Shown piece after piece: positions 43,610 through 53,945 of a DNA stretch of 64,000 nt (positions are counted from its first letter, which is position 1; each line of letters starts with the position of its first letter). The position numbers were made by a program, and so were the translations under genes. The notes under the pieces were generated by a model. It was not told where the DNA came from. It worked only from the letters and a program-made list of their open reading frames with translations, and did not search any database. Source of the stretch: Lacisediminihabitans changchengi (GTDB lineage Bacteria; Actinomycetota; Actinomycetes; Actinomycetales; Microbacteriaceae); NCBI RefSeq assembly GCF_016634425.1, contig NZ_JAEPES010000004.1:36915-100914 (forward strand). The letters are read 5' to 3'.

Positions 43610-44935
43610 CTAGAAGTCGTTGAGGTTGTGGCGCAGCCCGCCGTTGCCGAATTCGGAACGCAGGATGCCGCGGCGCCGCAGTTCCGGAACCAGACGATCG
43701 AGATAGGTGTGCACCGTCACCGGGTGCAGGTCACCCCAGAAGATGAAGCCGTCGTTGTCGGCCTCTTCGCCGAGACGCTCGATGAAGTCCGCCACTTGCT
43801 CTGCGGTACCGACGAAGCCGCTGCCATCGTCGATGCGGCCCTTGCGGGCTTTGCGGGTGGCGAGCTCGCGCAGGCTGACGTTCAGGGCATCCGCCGCTCC
43901 CCCGGTCAGGCTCGCGATGCTGCCCTGCGACACGTGTTGGCCGAACACCGACAGGTCGAGCGGGCGGTCGAGGTCGAGCTTCGTGAGGTCGGTCTCGAGG
44001 TCGCTCGACTGATTGGCGAGCAGGCGCAGCACCTCCGCGTCAGACGGATGCTCGGAGGCCGCGACGATGCGAGCAACCTCCTCCTCGCTCGACACGATCT
44101 CCGGGATGAACGCGAACAGGATCTTGATGTCGGATGCCCGGCGCCCCTTCTCGATCGCCGCGTCGTGGATCTTCTTGCGGTAGGCCTTCACCCCCTCGAC
44201 CGTGAGCTTGGTGAGCGCCAGCTGCACGTCGGAATTACGGCCGGCGAAGGCGAGCCCGCGTCCGGAGCCGCCGGGCGAGACGATGATCGGGTCACCCTCC
44301 TCCGCGGCGAACGGGATCGCATTGAGCGAACCCTCGGTGCGGAAGTACTCCCCCTCGTGCCGAAAGTTGCCGATCTTGCTGCCGTCCGCAAACTGCCAGG
44401 TGTCGCTGTTCTCGACCAGGCCGCCGTCGTCCCAGCTGTGCCAGAGCCCGCGCACCGCGTCGATCCACTCCTCCGCACGGTCGTAGGCCGCGTCGTGCGA
44501 GATCTCGTCGATGCCGAAGTGGCGCGCGCTCTTCACGTCGGTTACCACGTTGATGCCGAAGCGGTGGCCGCTCAGGTGCTGCAGCGTCGCGAACTGGCGC
44601 GCCGCCAGGTACGGCGGATAGGCGCCGGCGTTGATGGTCGGGGTGATTCCGATGTGCGAGGTCGCGTCGAACAGGTACGGCGTGAGCATCAGCGGATCGT
44701 GCTTCGGCCCGCCGTACGCCCCCCGCACGCGCAGGTCGATCGTCTCGGGTGACCCGAGCGAGAGGGCATCCTCGATGATCAGCAGGTCGAGACCGGCCTG
44801 CTCCAGCTCGCGGATCGACTGCTGATAGATCCGCGGCCCCTGCCAGCGGTAGTTCCATAGATAGTCGGGGCGACCCCAGCCCTGCGGCCCGAAGCCGCGC
44901 CCGAAGAACCATCCGAAGTGCTGAAGCCGTGTCAT
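43610..44935 (-). CDS. LLM-class flavin-dependent monooxygenase (NtaA/SnaA/DszA type)
   Basis: This 441-residue luciferase-like monooxygenase starts 'FGWFFGRGFGPQGWGRP' and includes 'FGINVVTDVKSARHFG', 'YDRAEEWIDAVRGLWHSWDD' and 'IIVSPGGSGRGLAFAGRNSDV', characteristic of the NtaA/DszA branch that uses reduced FMN to oxidise sulfur or nitrogen compounds. It is divergent from a MetY-like enzyme. On its strand TATAGG lies about 10 bases before the ATG with no ribosome binding site, so it may be leaderless. Confidence 0.9.
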   Translation of the reverse strand: MTRLQHFGWFFGRGFGPQGWGRPDYLWNYRWQGPRIYQQSIRELEQAGLDLLIIEDALSLGSPETIDLRVRGAYGGPKHDPLMLTPYLFDATSHIGITPTINAGAYPPYLAARQFATLQHLSGHRFGINVVTDVKSARHFGIDEISHDAAYDRAEEWIDAVRGLWHSWDDGGLVENSDTWQFADGSKIGNFRHEGEYFRTEGSLNAIPFAAEEGDPIIVSPGGSGRGLAFAGRNSDVQLALTKLTVEGVKAYRKKIHDAAIEKGRRASDIKILFAFIPEIVSSEEEVARIVAASEHPSDAEVLRLLANQSSDLETDLTKLDLDRPLDLSVFGQHVSQGSIASLTGGAADALNVSLRELATRKARKGRIDDGSGFVGTAEQVADFIERLGEEADNDGFIFWGDLHPVTVHTYLDRLVPELRRRGILRSEFGNGGLRHNLNDF

Positions 44936-45063
44936 CCGTCGACCCTATAAGGGCACTCGGATGCCGACCACCGCCAGTCTCGAATGTGTCGTCGTGTGAA
45001 CGGGCGGCTTTGCCGCACGTGCGCGGCGACCGTACCGTGGACCAACCCAGAAGGAGACGCACC

Positions 45064-46401
45064 GTGACCACCACCGACAAGCCGTACGGCGCCGATCACT
45101 TCGGATTCGACACCGATCAGGTGCACGCGGGCGAGATCATCGGTGACGGTTTCGGTGCGCGGATCACACCGATCAACCTGACCGCGGGTTTCGTCTTCGA
45201 CTCGTTCGACCATGCCAAGGCACGGTTTGAGGGCGACGACGGGGCCTGGGTGTACACCCGCAACAGCAACCCGACGAACGCCGTGGTCGAGTCTCGCCTG
45301 ACCGCGCTCGAGCATGGCGTCGACAGCATCGTGGTGGGCAGCGGACAGGCGGCGATCACCGTCGCGATGCTCGCCATTCTGAAGGCAGGCGACCACTTTC
45401 TTGCCACGCGCAGCCTGTACGAGGGAACGAAGACACTCTTCCGCGACAACTTCGGCCGGTTCGGCATCGAGGTCGAATTCATCGACGACCCCCACGACCT
45501 GGCCGAGTGGCAGCGCAAGCTGCGCCCGACCACCCGCGCCGTGTACTCCGAGGCGATCCCGAACCCAAAGAACGATCTGATCGACTTCGAACTGGTGGCC
45601 GGCTTCGCGGAGCAGGCCGGGCTGCCGTTCATCATCGACAGCACCGCCGCGACGCCGTATCTGCTGCGCCCGCTCGACCATGGCGCATCGGTCGTCGTGC
45701 ACTCTGCGAGCAAGTTCCTCACGGGTCACGGCGCATCGCTGGCCGGGGTCATCGTCGATGGCGGCAGCTTCGACTGGGGCCGCTACCCGCAGAAGTTCCC
45801 GCAGTTCTCCACGCCCGCGGCCGATGGCAGCACCTACGTCTCTCGCTTCGGCGCCGAAGCATTCACCGCCTATGCACGGTCGATCATCGCGGCCAGGCTC
45901 GGTCCGGTGCTGTCGCCGTTCAACGCGTTCCTGCTGCTGCAGGGTCTCGAGACCCTGTCACTGCGGGTCGAGCGCCACTCGCGCAACGCTCTCGCCCTGG
46001 CGACATGGCTTGAACGGCAGCCCGAGGTGGTCTCCGTCGACTACTCGGGACTGGCATCCAGCCCGCACCATGCCCTGGCCGAACGATATCTGCCGAAGGG
46101 TGCTGGCTCGGTGTTCGGTTTCACGCTCGCCGGTGGTCAGGATGCCGCTCGCACCGTGATCGACGCCGTCGAGCTGTTCACCCGGATGACCCACCTGGGC
46201 GATGTGCGCTCGATGATCCTGCATCCGGCAACGACCTCGCACGCGCAGCTCAGCGCCGCCGACCGCGCGCGTCAGGGCATCGACGACGGCCTGGTGCGAC
46301 TCTCGGTGGGAATCGAAGACGAGGCGGATCTCATCGCCGACCTGGACCACGCCTTCTCGGTGCTGCGCTCATCGCAGCCGGCGCTCGCCGCTACGCGCTG
46401 A
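45064..46401 (+). CDS. O-acetylhomoserine/serine sulfhydrylase family PLP enzyme (MetY-like)
   Basis: This 445-residue Cys/Met-metabolism PLP enzyme has the PLP lysine in 'HSASKFLTGHGASLAGVIVDGG'. Other family regions are 'TQQVH'-like 'FDTDQVHAGE', 'YTRNSNPTNAVVESRLTALEHG' and 'GDVRSMILHPATTSHAQLS'. It probably incorporates sulfide or a thiol into O-acetylhomoserine. GTG start with AAGGAG upstream. Divergent from the LLM monooxygenase, suggesting organosulfur use. Confidence 0.88.
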   Translation: MTTTDKPYGADHFGFDTDQVHAGEIIGDGFGARITPINLTAGFVFDSFDHAKARFEGDDGAWVYTRNSNPTNAVVESRLTALEHGVDSIVVGSGQAAITVAMLAILKAGDHFLATRSLYEGTKTLFRDNFGRFGIEVEFIDDPHDLAEWQRKLRPTTRAVYSEAIPNPKNDLIDFELVAGFAEQAGLPFIIDSTAATPYLLRPLDHGASVVVHSASKFLTGHGASLAGVIVDGGSFDWGRYPQKFPQFSTPAADGSTYVSRFGAEAFTAYARSIIAARLGPVLSPFNAFLLLQGLETLSLRVERHSRNALALATWLERQPEVVSVDYSGLASSPHHALAERYLPKGAGSVFGFTLAGGQDAARTVIDAVELFTRMTHLGDVRSMILHPATTSHAQLSAADRARQGIDDGLVRLSVGIEDEADLIADLDHAFSVLRSSQPALAATR

Positions 46402-47269
46402 GGTCGATTTCGCCACTCAGGTCGATCCCGGCTCGCTGCTCCAGCAGCTTCGCGACCAACAGTTCTCCGTCGACCGGTCCGAACGTCGCGAGCGCCTCGC
46501 GGTGCAGCCCGGCGACCAGGGTGGACAGCGCGAACGGCGTGCTGGCCGTCTCGGCGAGCGCCGCGAGAGTGTCCAGCTCTTCCACGCAGCGGTCGAGGCC
46601 GAACGTTTCCGCGTAATCGCCGGCGAGCAGCCGGTCGAGATGCGTGGTCATGAAGCTGCTTCCCCCGGCACTCCGCGGCAGGATGTCGCGCATCGCCCCG
46701 AGCGTCAGCCCGAGTTTCACCCCCAGCAGCAGCGCCTCGGTCACCGCCACCGCCTGCCCGAACCAGAGCAGGTTCGCCAGCAGCTTGACGATCTGGCCGT
46801 CCTGCGGGCGCTCGCCTGCTCGTTCGATGCGGGATGCGATGGTCTCGAGCAGCGGACGTAGGCTCTCGACATCCGTCTCCGCACCGCCGACGAACAGGGT
46901 CAGCGAGCCCGCCTGAGCCTCGGCCGGGCCTCCGCCCATCGGCGCCCCGACGCTGCGGATGCCCGCGGCCGCAAGCCGTTCGGAGAGCGCAGGGTCACCG
47001 CTCGTCAGGTCGAGCCAGATCGCGCCGGGCGCCATGGCCGCGAGCAGGTCGGGCATGACAGCTGCCGTCTCGCCGCGGCCGGGAAGCACCGTGATCAGGA
47101 CGTCGACGGATGCCGCGAGCTCGCGCGCGCTGCCCGCCGTGCTGTGCGTGCCGCCCGGTGCTCTCGCAGCTCGGGGGTCGAACCCCGACACCGGCCACCC
47201 GGCCGCTGCGAGCCGTGCCGCGATCGGTCCGCCCATCCGTCCGAGTCCGAGCACTCCGATGCTTCGCAT
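46391..47269 (-). CDS. NAD(P)-dependent beta-hydroxyacid dehydrogenase
   Basis: This 292-residue protein of the 6-phosphogluconate/3-hydroxyisobutyrate dehydrogenase family has the Rossmann 'IGVLGLGRMGGPIAARLAAAGW', substrate motif 'DLTSGDPAL', 'GAPMGGGPAEAQAGSLTLFVGG' and catalytic lysine in 'QIVKLLANLLWFGQ'. I chose ATG 47269, which places the Rossmann motif at the N-terminus. Substrate unknown. Its 3' end overlaps the MetY gene by 11 bases, convergently. Confidence 0.88.
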   Translation of the reverse strand: MRSIGVLGLGRMGGPIAARLAAAGWPVSGFDPRAARAPGGTHSTAGSARELAASVDVLITVLPGRGETAAVMPDLLAAMAPGAIWLDLTSGDPALSERLAAAGIRSVGAPMGGGPAEAQAGSLTLFVGGAETDVESLRPLLETIASRIERAGERPQDGQIVKLLANLLWFGQAVAVTEALLLGVKLGLTLGAMRDILPRSAGGSSFMTTHLDRLLAGDYAETFGLDRCVEELDTLAALAETASTPFALSTLVAGLHREALATFGPVDGELLVAKLLEQRAGIDLSGEIDLSA

Positions 47270-47319
47270 GGCTCGACCGTACCCGCCGCTGTCTGCCGGG
47301 CCGTGCATCCATTCGGTAA

Positions 47320-47354
47320 AAAGTGTCGTTATGGCTCACTTATAACGACACTTT
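47320..47354. terminator. Hairpin after the 47431-47958 gene
   Basis: AAAGTGTCGTTAT (47320-47332) pairs with 47342-47354, 13 bp with a nine-base loop. The stem extends with one mismatch to GGTA/TACC. It ends the upstream minus-strand transcript. Confidence 0.75.
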
Positions 47355-47430
47355 CTACCAAGTCGATGGAGTGGTGGCGCGGTTGTGCAGGCACTCCTGC
47401 AGAACGGAGGGAGGGCGAAGGCGAGGCGGG

Positions 47431-47958
47431 TCACTCGGGGGCGGCGAGCAGGGCGATCCGATCGCGCAGGTAGTCCTCGAGCGGGGAGACGCCGTGCGCG
47501 CCATCGCCCGGCGCCCAGCGCACGAACAGCACCCCGTCGCGCACCGACAGCGGGCCGGATCCCCTCGCCAGAGCCGCCGCATCGAGTGCGATCGGCGTGA
47601 ACCCGAGGTTCACGTTCTCTCCCTCCGCGAAGCCACCCCGGGATGCCGCCAACCGCTCCGCGCGCCGTTGGTCGGCCTCGGGCGAGCGGTTCGTCACCCC
47701 GCGCAACGGCACGATGGCCCGGGTCACCCTGCCCGTGGCATACAGCGCACCGACGGAACCCAGCAGAAGGACGCCGAGTCGCCAGGCTCTCCCCGCCGGC
47801 CGAATGCGGTCGGCGGAACGAAACACCGCGATCCCGCGCCCGAGGGCGATGACGCCGAGGGCTTCGTCCGCCACTCCGCGCTGCGCCAGCTCGGTCGCCG
47901 TGCGGGAGAGCAACTCGTGCAGGTGTGCGGCGAGGGCCTCGGCATCCGTCTCGCTCAT
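47431..47958 (-). CDS. Hypothetical protein with one membrane helix
   Basis: This 175-residue protein has an N-terminal helical region ('DAEALAAHLHELLSRTATELAQRGVADEALGV'), one short hydrophobic helix ('LGVLLLGSVGALYATGRV') and a polar C-terminal domain. No family is recognised. I chose ATG 47958, after which coding potential is good. It is divergent from the 48050 gene. Confidence 0.6.
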   Translation of the reverse strand: MSETDAEALAAHLHELLSRTATELAQRGVADEALGVIALGRGIAVFRSADRIRPAGRAWRLGVLLLGSVGALYATGRVTRAIVPLRGVTNRSPEADQRRAERLAASRGGFAEGENVNLGFTPIALDAAALARGSGPLSVRDGVLFVRWAPGDGAHGVSPLEDYLRDRIALLAAPE

Positions 47959-48049
47959 GGGATTCACGGTACCCGCGAGGCAGCCAGGATGTCCCTCCGG
48001 GGGCCAGGGTCCTGGCGAGCACTGGCGCTGATCGCGACACAGGCCTACC

Positions 48050-48493
48050 GTGACCGCCATGCATCGCGAGAGTCTCCTGCATGACCGCAGGCCACGACAT
48101 CCGGCTCCCCGTCTGAGTCGGGTGAGTCTGTCGAGGGACTGGGATCGCATCTGGATCCGAGCGAAGCTCGACCGCCCCCTGCCCGCCGGCGCGGCACCGT
48201 TGCGCATCTCTCTCCACGTTTCTGGCCGGGGCGAGAACGATCTGTTGGAGTTCGGCATCACCGTGGCGCGCGGCGAACTCCGCCGCTACTTCGTCATCGA
48301 CCATGGCGCTCCGCACGTGCACGAGCTCGATGGCGACGGCTTCGCGATGGGTGAGACGGTGATCGTGGCCCCCTTCGACGCTCACTGGCTCGCCTCGGTC
48401 AGCCCGCCTTTGGAGATCGGCGCGCTGCTCACTTACGATGCGATGACCGACCAAGGCGAAGTACCCGTCAGCGTGCTGAACGAGCTTCGCTGA
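48050..48493 (+). CDS. Hypothetical protein
   Basis: This 147-residue soluble protein is predicted beta-rich ('LPAGAAPLRISLHVSGRGENDLLEFGITVARGELRRYFVIDHGAPHVHELDG'). No family is recognised. GTG at 48050 or ATG at 48059 could start it; neither has a good ribosome binding site. The next small gene follows 19 bases after its stop. Confidence 0.55.
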   Translation: MTAMHRESLLHDRRPRHPAPRLSRVSLSRDWDRIWIRAKLDRPLPAGAAPLRISLHVSGRGENDLLEFGITVARGELRRYFVIDHGAPHVHELDGDGFAMGETVIVAPFDAHWLASVSPPLEIGALLTYDAMTDQGEVPVSVLNELR

Positions 48494-48512
48494 TTCGAGA
48501 AGAGGTTCCAGC

Positions 48513-48686
48513 ATGCGCGACAAATATCACGAAATCACGGCAGTGAGCGAAGAGGGTCACGCCGAAGCGAAGTCGGTCGCCACGGCTGGCGACCCTGCCG
48601 CCCAGCACTCGGATGTTCCGCCCACCACCGCTTCGGATGTTCCGTTCGACGAGGCTGCCGAGGCCCACGAGCACGGGGCCCTGTAG
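48513..48686 (+). CDS. 57-residue acidic, disordered protein
   Basis: ATG 48513 to TAG 48686, with AGAGG eight bases upstream. The product is hydrophilic, rich in Ala, Glu, Asp and His ('EEGHAEAKSVATAGDPAAQHSDVPPTTASDVPFDEAAEAHEHGAL') with a short repeat SDVP. No membrane segment or known family. It follows the 48050 gene closely. Confidence 0.55.
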   Translation: MRDKYHEITAVSEEGHAEAKSVATAGDPAAQHSDVPPTTASDVPFDEAAEAHEHGAL

Positions 48687-48710
48687 CGCTATCGCCCCGG
48701 CGCCGTAGCC

Positions 48711-49790
48711 TCAGCCGGTAGGGGTGCCGAACAGGAGCCCGAGCAGGTAGGTGACCGCCGCCGCGCCAAAGCCGATGGCGAGCTGACGCAGCGCTCGCAG
48801 CAGTGGCGAACCGCCGGAGAGCACCCCGACGATCGCGCCGGTACCGAGGAGCGCGAGCCCGACCAGGCCCGCCGCGATCAGGATCGCCGGAAGTCCGCCG
48901 AGTCCGAAGAAGTACGGGATGATCGGGATGATCGCGCCCGAGGCGAAGAAGCAGAAGCTCGACAGCGCCGCCCCGATGCCGGTGCCGATCGCCTCGTGTT
49001 GGTCGTTCTCCTCGGTGACGACCAGACTGTTGTCGGCCAGCACCTCTGCCGCGTGTGTGTCGGCCTCCTCCGGCGTCATGCCGCGCGAACGGTAGACCAG
49101 ACTCAGTTCGTTGGCGTCGACGTCGAGATGCGGCAGCGCGCGATTGCTTTCGGGGTCGGGCGTCGACGCGTCGAGCAGCTCGCGCTGGGACCGCACCGAG
49201 ACGTACTCCCCCGCTCCCATCGACAGCGCGCCGGCCAGCAGCCCCGCGATGCCGGTGAGCAGCACGACGTGGGTTGCGACGCCGCTCGCGCTGATGCCGA
49301 TCGTCAGGGCGAGGTTACTGACCAGCCCGTCGTTGGCGCCGAACACCGCGGCCCGGAAGGTGCCGGACAACCGGTTTCTGCCGCGCGTGGCGAGGCCGCG
49401 CAAGACCTCACCGTGAATGCGTTCGTCCGCGGCCATCGCGGCGGTCGCATCCGAATCCGATTCGTACGGCGACCGCGCCTCCGCCCGTTGCGCGAGCGCG
49501 AGCACGAAGACCGATCCGAATCGCCGAGCCAGAAACCCGAGCAGCCGGGTGCGGATGTCGCCCTTGCGCGGCTTGCCGAGCTGGTCGCCGAGCAGTTCCC
49601 GCCAGTGCTCCTCGTGCCGCCCCTCCGCCTCGGCGAGCGCGAGCAGGATCTCGCGCTCCTCGCCTTCGCGGCGTGCGGCGAGGTCGCGGTACACGGCCGC
49701 CTCGGCCTGCTCATCGGCGAGGTACTGGCGCCACCGGCGAAGCTCCGCCCGCGAGGGCTGGCGCGACGAATGAGAAAGTGTGGTGGCCAC
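48711..49790 (-). CDS. Ferritin-like/VIT1 fusion iron-manganese transporter
   Basis: This 359-residue protein has a ferritin-like (rubrerythrin-type) domain in residues ~15-135 with Glu/His ligands in 'YLADEQAEAAVYRDLAARREGEEREILLALAEAEGRHEEHW' and 'MAADERIHGEVL'. A VIT1/CCC1-type membrane domain follows with five helices, starting 'FRAAVFGANDGLVSNLALTIG'. Such fusions export iron or manganese using the cytoplasmic ferritin-like part as sensor or oxidase. Start ATG 49790. Confidence 0.9.
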   Translation of the reverse strand: MATTLSHSSRQPSRAELRRWRQYLADEQAEAAVYRDLAARREGEEREILLALAEAEGRHEEHWRELLGDQLGKPRKGDIRTRLLGFLARRFGSVFVLALAQRAEARSPYESDSDATAAMAADERIHGEVLRGLATRGRNRLSGTFRAAVFGANDGLVSNLALTIGISASGVATHVVLLTGIAGLLAGALSMGAGEYVSVRSQRELLDASTPDPESNRALPHLDVDANELSLVYRSRGMTPEEADTHAAEVLADNSLVVTEENDQHEAIGTGIGAALSSFCFFASGAIIPIIPYFFGLGGLPAILIAAGLVGLALLGTGAIVGVLSGGSPLLRALRQLAIGFGAAAVTYLLGLLFGTPTG

Positions 49791-49826
49791 GGGAATCCTT
49801 CCGAGGGCGACCGAGAATGCGGCTGA

Positions 49827-50744
49827 TCAGCCTCTCTTAGAGTACCGGACTCCCCAGGAGAGCGACCATGACTCGTCTGGCTGCAGCCAGCGCAGGCCGT
49901 CGCCCGAGTTGAAGGCTTCGGCAGGTGCGGTCATCGGCTCGATGGCGATCGCGGTGGCGAGCCCCTCTGCGCGCGGGAAGATGCGGGTGATGAAGATCTG
50001 CAGGTAGGGGAAGTTCTCGTCCTGCCAGAGCTCGACGGTCTGACCGTCGGGCGCGGTGAGGGTGAGGACGCTCTCGCCGCCGTCGAAGGTCAGGTCGGCG
50101 AAGGCGTCGTCGAGGGCGAGATCGCCGATCGGGCGGCCGGCGCGGAGATCGAACGGGAGTCCGTCGACGGGAAGTGTCGCGGTGGGGAGGAGGCGGTCAT
50201 CCGTCTCGATCCAGGAGCGAGCACTGCTGGTGAGCACCACCTCGTCGGTGGGCACATCGCCCACTCGGAAGAAGGGGTGAACGCCCACGGCGACGGGCGC
50301 CGGTACGTCGCCGACGTTGCGCAGTTCGTGGGTCACGGTGAGGCCGGTGTCGCTGAGCTCGTAGCGGATTGCCGACCAGATCTCGAAGGGGTACCCGCGG
50401 GTCGGGTAGATCGTGAGGCCGAGCGTGATGGCGTTCTCGCTCCGCTCGACCACGGTGTGCGGGCGGTCACGCACCAGCCCGTGGATGGCGTTGTGCTTGT
50501 CGGGTTCGGTGAGGTCGAGCTGCTGCTCCTCCCCGTCGAGGTGCCAGATACCGTCGCGGATGCGGTTCGGCCACGGCACGAGCACGCCGCCAGACACGAA
50601 GGGCGGAACGACGTCTGCTGCGTAGGGCTCCATCACGTCGACGCCGTCGAAGGTGAGCTGACGGATGGCCGCTCCGACCTCGGTGATGATGGCGGTGGTG
50701 GACTGGTGGCGGAGTTCGAACTGCTGTCCGGTCGGGGCGCGCAT
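49827..50744 (-). CDS. galM: Aldose 1-epimerase family protein
   Basis: This 305-residue galactose mutarotase-like enzyme has 'NRIRDGIWHLDGEEQQLDLTEPDKHNAIHGLV' with the catalytic-region His, 'VAVGVHPFFRVGD' with the second His, and 'IAIEPMTAPAEAFNSGDGLRWLQPDES', the usual C-terminal Glu region. It lies 55 bases after the DeoR regulator on the same strand, near galT-galK, which supports a galactose role. The gap contains one R2 arm. Confidence 0.88.
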   Translation of the reverse strand: MRAPTGQQFELRHQSTTAIITEVGAAIRQLTFDGVDVMEPYAADVVPPFVSGGVLVPWPNRIRDGIWHLDGEEQQLDLTEPDKHNAIHGLVRDRPHTVVERSENAITLGLTIYPTRGYPFEIWSAIRYELSDTGLTVTHELRNVGDVPAPVAVGVHPFFRVGDVPTDEVVLTSSARSWIETDDRLLPTATLPVDGLPFDLRAGRPIGDLALDDAFADLTFDGGESVLTLTAPDGQTVELWQDENFPYLQIFITRIFPRAEGLATAIAIEPMTAPAEAFNSGDGLRWLQPDESWSLSWGVRYSKRG

Positions 50745-50770
50745 CCGACCAGCCTAGCGACGCCGCACGG

Positions 50771-50794
50771 GGCCCTTCGACACGCTCAGGGACC
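50771..50794. repeat. Single arm of repeat R2
   Basis: GGCCCTTCGACACGCTCAGG then GACC: 23 of 24 bases match the complement of the left R2 arm inside mshD. It lies between the DeoR regulator and galM, without a second arm. Confidence 0.75.
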
Positions 50795-50799
50795 GCCGG

Positions 50800-51567
50800 T
50801 CAGGCCGGGATGACCTGGAGACCGGCCGCCCGGAGGGCTCCGGTATCCGCCTCGGCCACCGTGATCAGCGCGTCGATGTCGGCCAGCGGCGCGACCCGGC
50901 TGAGCTGCGCGACGCCGAGCTTGCTGCTGTCGGCGACGACGATGCTGCGGGCTGCTGTGGCGAGCATCCGTCGCTTCACGTCGGCCTCGGGCAGGTTGAT
51001 GTTGGTGACGCCGGCGGTCGCGTCCACCCCGCTGCAGCCGATGAAGGCGAGGTCGGCGCGGATGTGGTCGAGCACCGCCCCGGCGAGCGGGTCGACCAGC
51101 GAGTGCTGCAGCGGGCGCAGAGTGCCGCCCGTGACGACGACCGTGAACCGCGGGATGGCCGGCTCGAGCGCCATGGCGATGTTCAGCGCGTTGGTGATCA
51201 CCACGACATCGCGCAGGTCGGGGCGCTCCAGCAGGGCTGTCGCCACCGCGGTGGTCGTGGTGCCGACATCCAGCACGATGGCCTGCCCCGACTCGACCAG
51301 TGCGGCTGCGGCGACGCCGATGCGGCGCTTCTCGTCGCTGGCGTCATTCAGAGACTGCTCGAAGGTGTTCTCGATTCGCTGGCTCGCGACCGCTCCACCG
51401 TGCACCCGCTGCACCTCGAGCGACTCGAGGTCGGCGCGCACGGTGACCTCGGAGACGCCGAACAGCGCACTCAATTCGCTGACCCGGGCGAAGCCCTGGG
51501 CGTCGATGTGCTCGAGCATCCGGGCACGTCGAATCGCCGCGGGGGGCGGGGCCGACGTGTCACTCAT
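50800..51567 (-). CDS. DeoR/GlpR-family sugar regulator
   Basis: This 255-residue regulator has an N-terminal DeoR helix-turn-helix ('RARMLEHIDAQGFARVSELSALFGVSEVTVRADLESLE') and a C-terminal sugar-phosphate-sensing domain ('VLDVGTTTTAVATALLERPDLRDVVVITNALNIAMAL', 'DLAFIGCSGVDATAGVTN'). It is divergent from galT-galK with an 84-base shared control region, so it probably represses galactose use. ATG start. Confidence 0.9.
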   Translation of the reverse strand: MSDTSAPPPAAIRRARMLEHIDAQGFARVSELSALFGVSEVTVRADLESLEVQRVHGGAVASQRIENTFEQSLNDASDEKRRIGVAAAALVESGQAIVLDVGTTTTAVATALLERPDLRDVVVITNALNIAMALEPAIPRFTVVVTGGTLRPLQHSLVDPLAGAVLDHIRADLAFIGCSGVDATAGVTNINLPEADVKRRMLATAARSIVVADSSKLGVAQLSRVAPLADIDALITVAEADTGALRAAGLQVIPA

Positions 51568-51586
51568 GTCCGCAAGTTTCGATTAT

Positions 51587-51626
51587 TTGCGTTTTATTGT
51601 CAATGCGGGCTAATGTTCTTGCGTTT
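51587..51626. promoter_or_regulatory. Shared DeoR/galT control region
   Basis: TTGCGTTT occurs at 51587 and again at 51619, 32 bases (three turns) apart, in an AT-rich stretch. TTGCGT (51587) and TAATGT (51611) spaced by 18 could be the galT promoter, so repressor binding would block it. Confidence 0.4.
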
Positions 51627-51651
51627 CCCTCCAGATCGGACAAGTGCACCC

Positions 51652-52754
<1,103 letters not shown>

Positions 52755-52758
<4 letters not shown>

Positions 52759-53915
52759 GCGACATCCGCGACGACACCGCCGAGACCTTCACCACCCTGT
52801 TCGGTTACGAGCCGAGTGGGCTGTGGTCTGCGCCCGGCCGAGTCAACCTGATCGGCGAGCACACCGACTACAACCTCGGCTTCGTGCTCCCCTTCGCCAT
52901 CGACCGTCGCACCATCGTGGCGCTCGGACTTCGGGAGGACGGCATCGCCCGGGTCGCGAGCTCGTTCGCCGAGGAGGCCGTGGAGATCCCGCTCGCCGAG
53001 CTCAGCCCCGAGGCCCTCGAAGGTTGGTCGGCCTACCCGCTCGGTGTGGCCTGGGCGCTCGGCCAGCGCGGCGCCGACCTCGCGGCCGTGCCCGGTTTCG
53101 ACATCTACATCGAGTCGAACGTGCCTGTCGGCGCCGGTCTCTCGTCGTCCGCCGCTATCGAGAGCGCCGTCGCCCTCGCGCTCAGCGACGTCTGGCGGCT
53201 CGACTTCGACCGCGAGACCCTCGCCCAGGTCGGCCAGCTCGCCGAAAACAAAGCCGTCGGCGCCCCGACCGGCATCATGGACCAGTCGGCCTCGCTGCTC
53301 GGCCAGAAGGACTCGGCCGTGTTCCTCGACTGCCGCAGCCTGGAGTCGCAGGTCATCGACCTGGGCTTCGACCGCGCGGGCCTCGTCGTGCTCATCATGG
53401 ACACCGGTGTCGCCCACGCGCACTCCACCGGCGGCTACGCGGAGCGCCGCGCATCCTGCGAGCTCGGCGCCAGCCTGCTCGGGGTAGCAAGCCTCCGCGA
53501 CGTGACCGTCGATGACCTCCCCCGTGCACGCGAGCTGATGGATGACGTCACCTTCCGCCGCGTGCGCCACGTGGTCACCGAGAACCAGCGTGTGCTCGAC
53601 ACGGTCGCGGCGCTCGAGGCCGAAGGTCCGCGCGCGATCGGCGACCTGCTGGATGCCTCGCACATCTCCATGCGTGACGACTTCGAGATCTCGGTGCCGG
53701 AGCTCGACCTCGCCGTCGAAACGGCTCAGTCCAACGGTGCGATCGGCGCCAGAATGACCGGAGGCGGCTTCGGCGGCGCGGCCATCGCGCTCGTCGCGAG
53801 TGAGGATCTATCACGCGTTCAGGTGGCCATTGACGGCGCTTTCGCAGAACATGCCATGGCTCAGCCTGATACTTTCGTCGTGACCGCCTCGCAGGGCGCG
53901 ATTCGGGAGCGCTAG
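52755..53915 (+). CDS. galK: Galactokinase
   Basis: This 386-residue GHMP kinase phosphorylates galactose. The galactose signature 'GRVNLIGEHTDYN' lies near residues 28-40, the ATP loop 'PVGAGLSSSAAIESA' near residue 125 and the C-terminal 'GARMTGGGFGGAAIAL' near residue 335. The ATG overlaps the galT stop by four bases. No galE is in the window. Confidence 0.96.
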
Positions 53916-53945
53916 GGCGGCGCACAATCTTGTAGGGGAGACACG

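Noticed and set aside
44936..45063. SAM riboswitch ahead of the MetY-like gene
   Set aside because: None of the conserved S-box or SAM-II/IV blocks can be found in the 128-bp gap.
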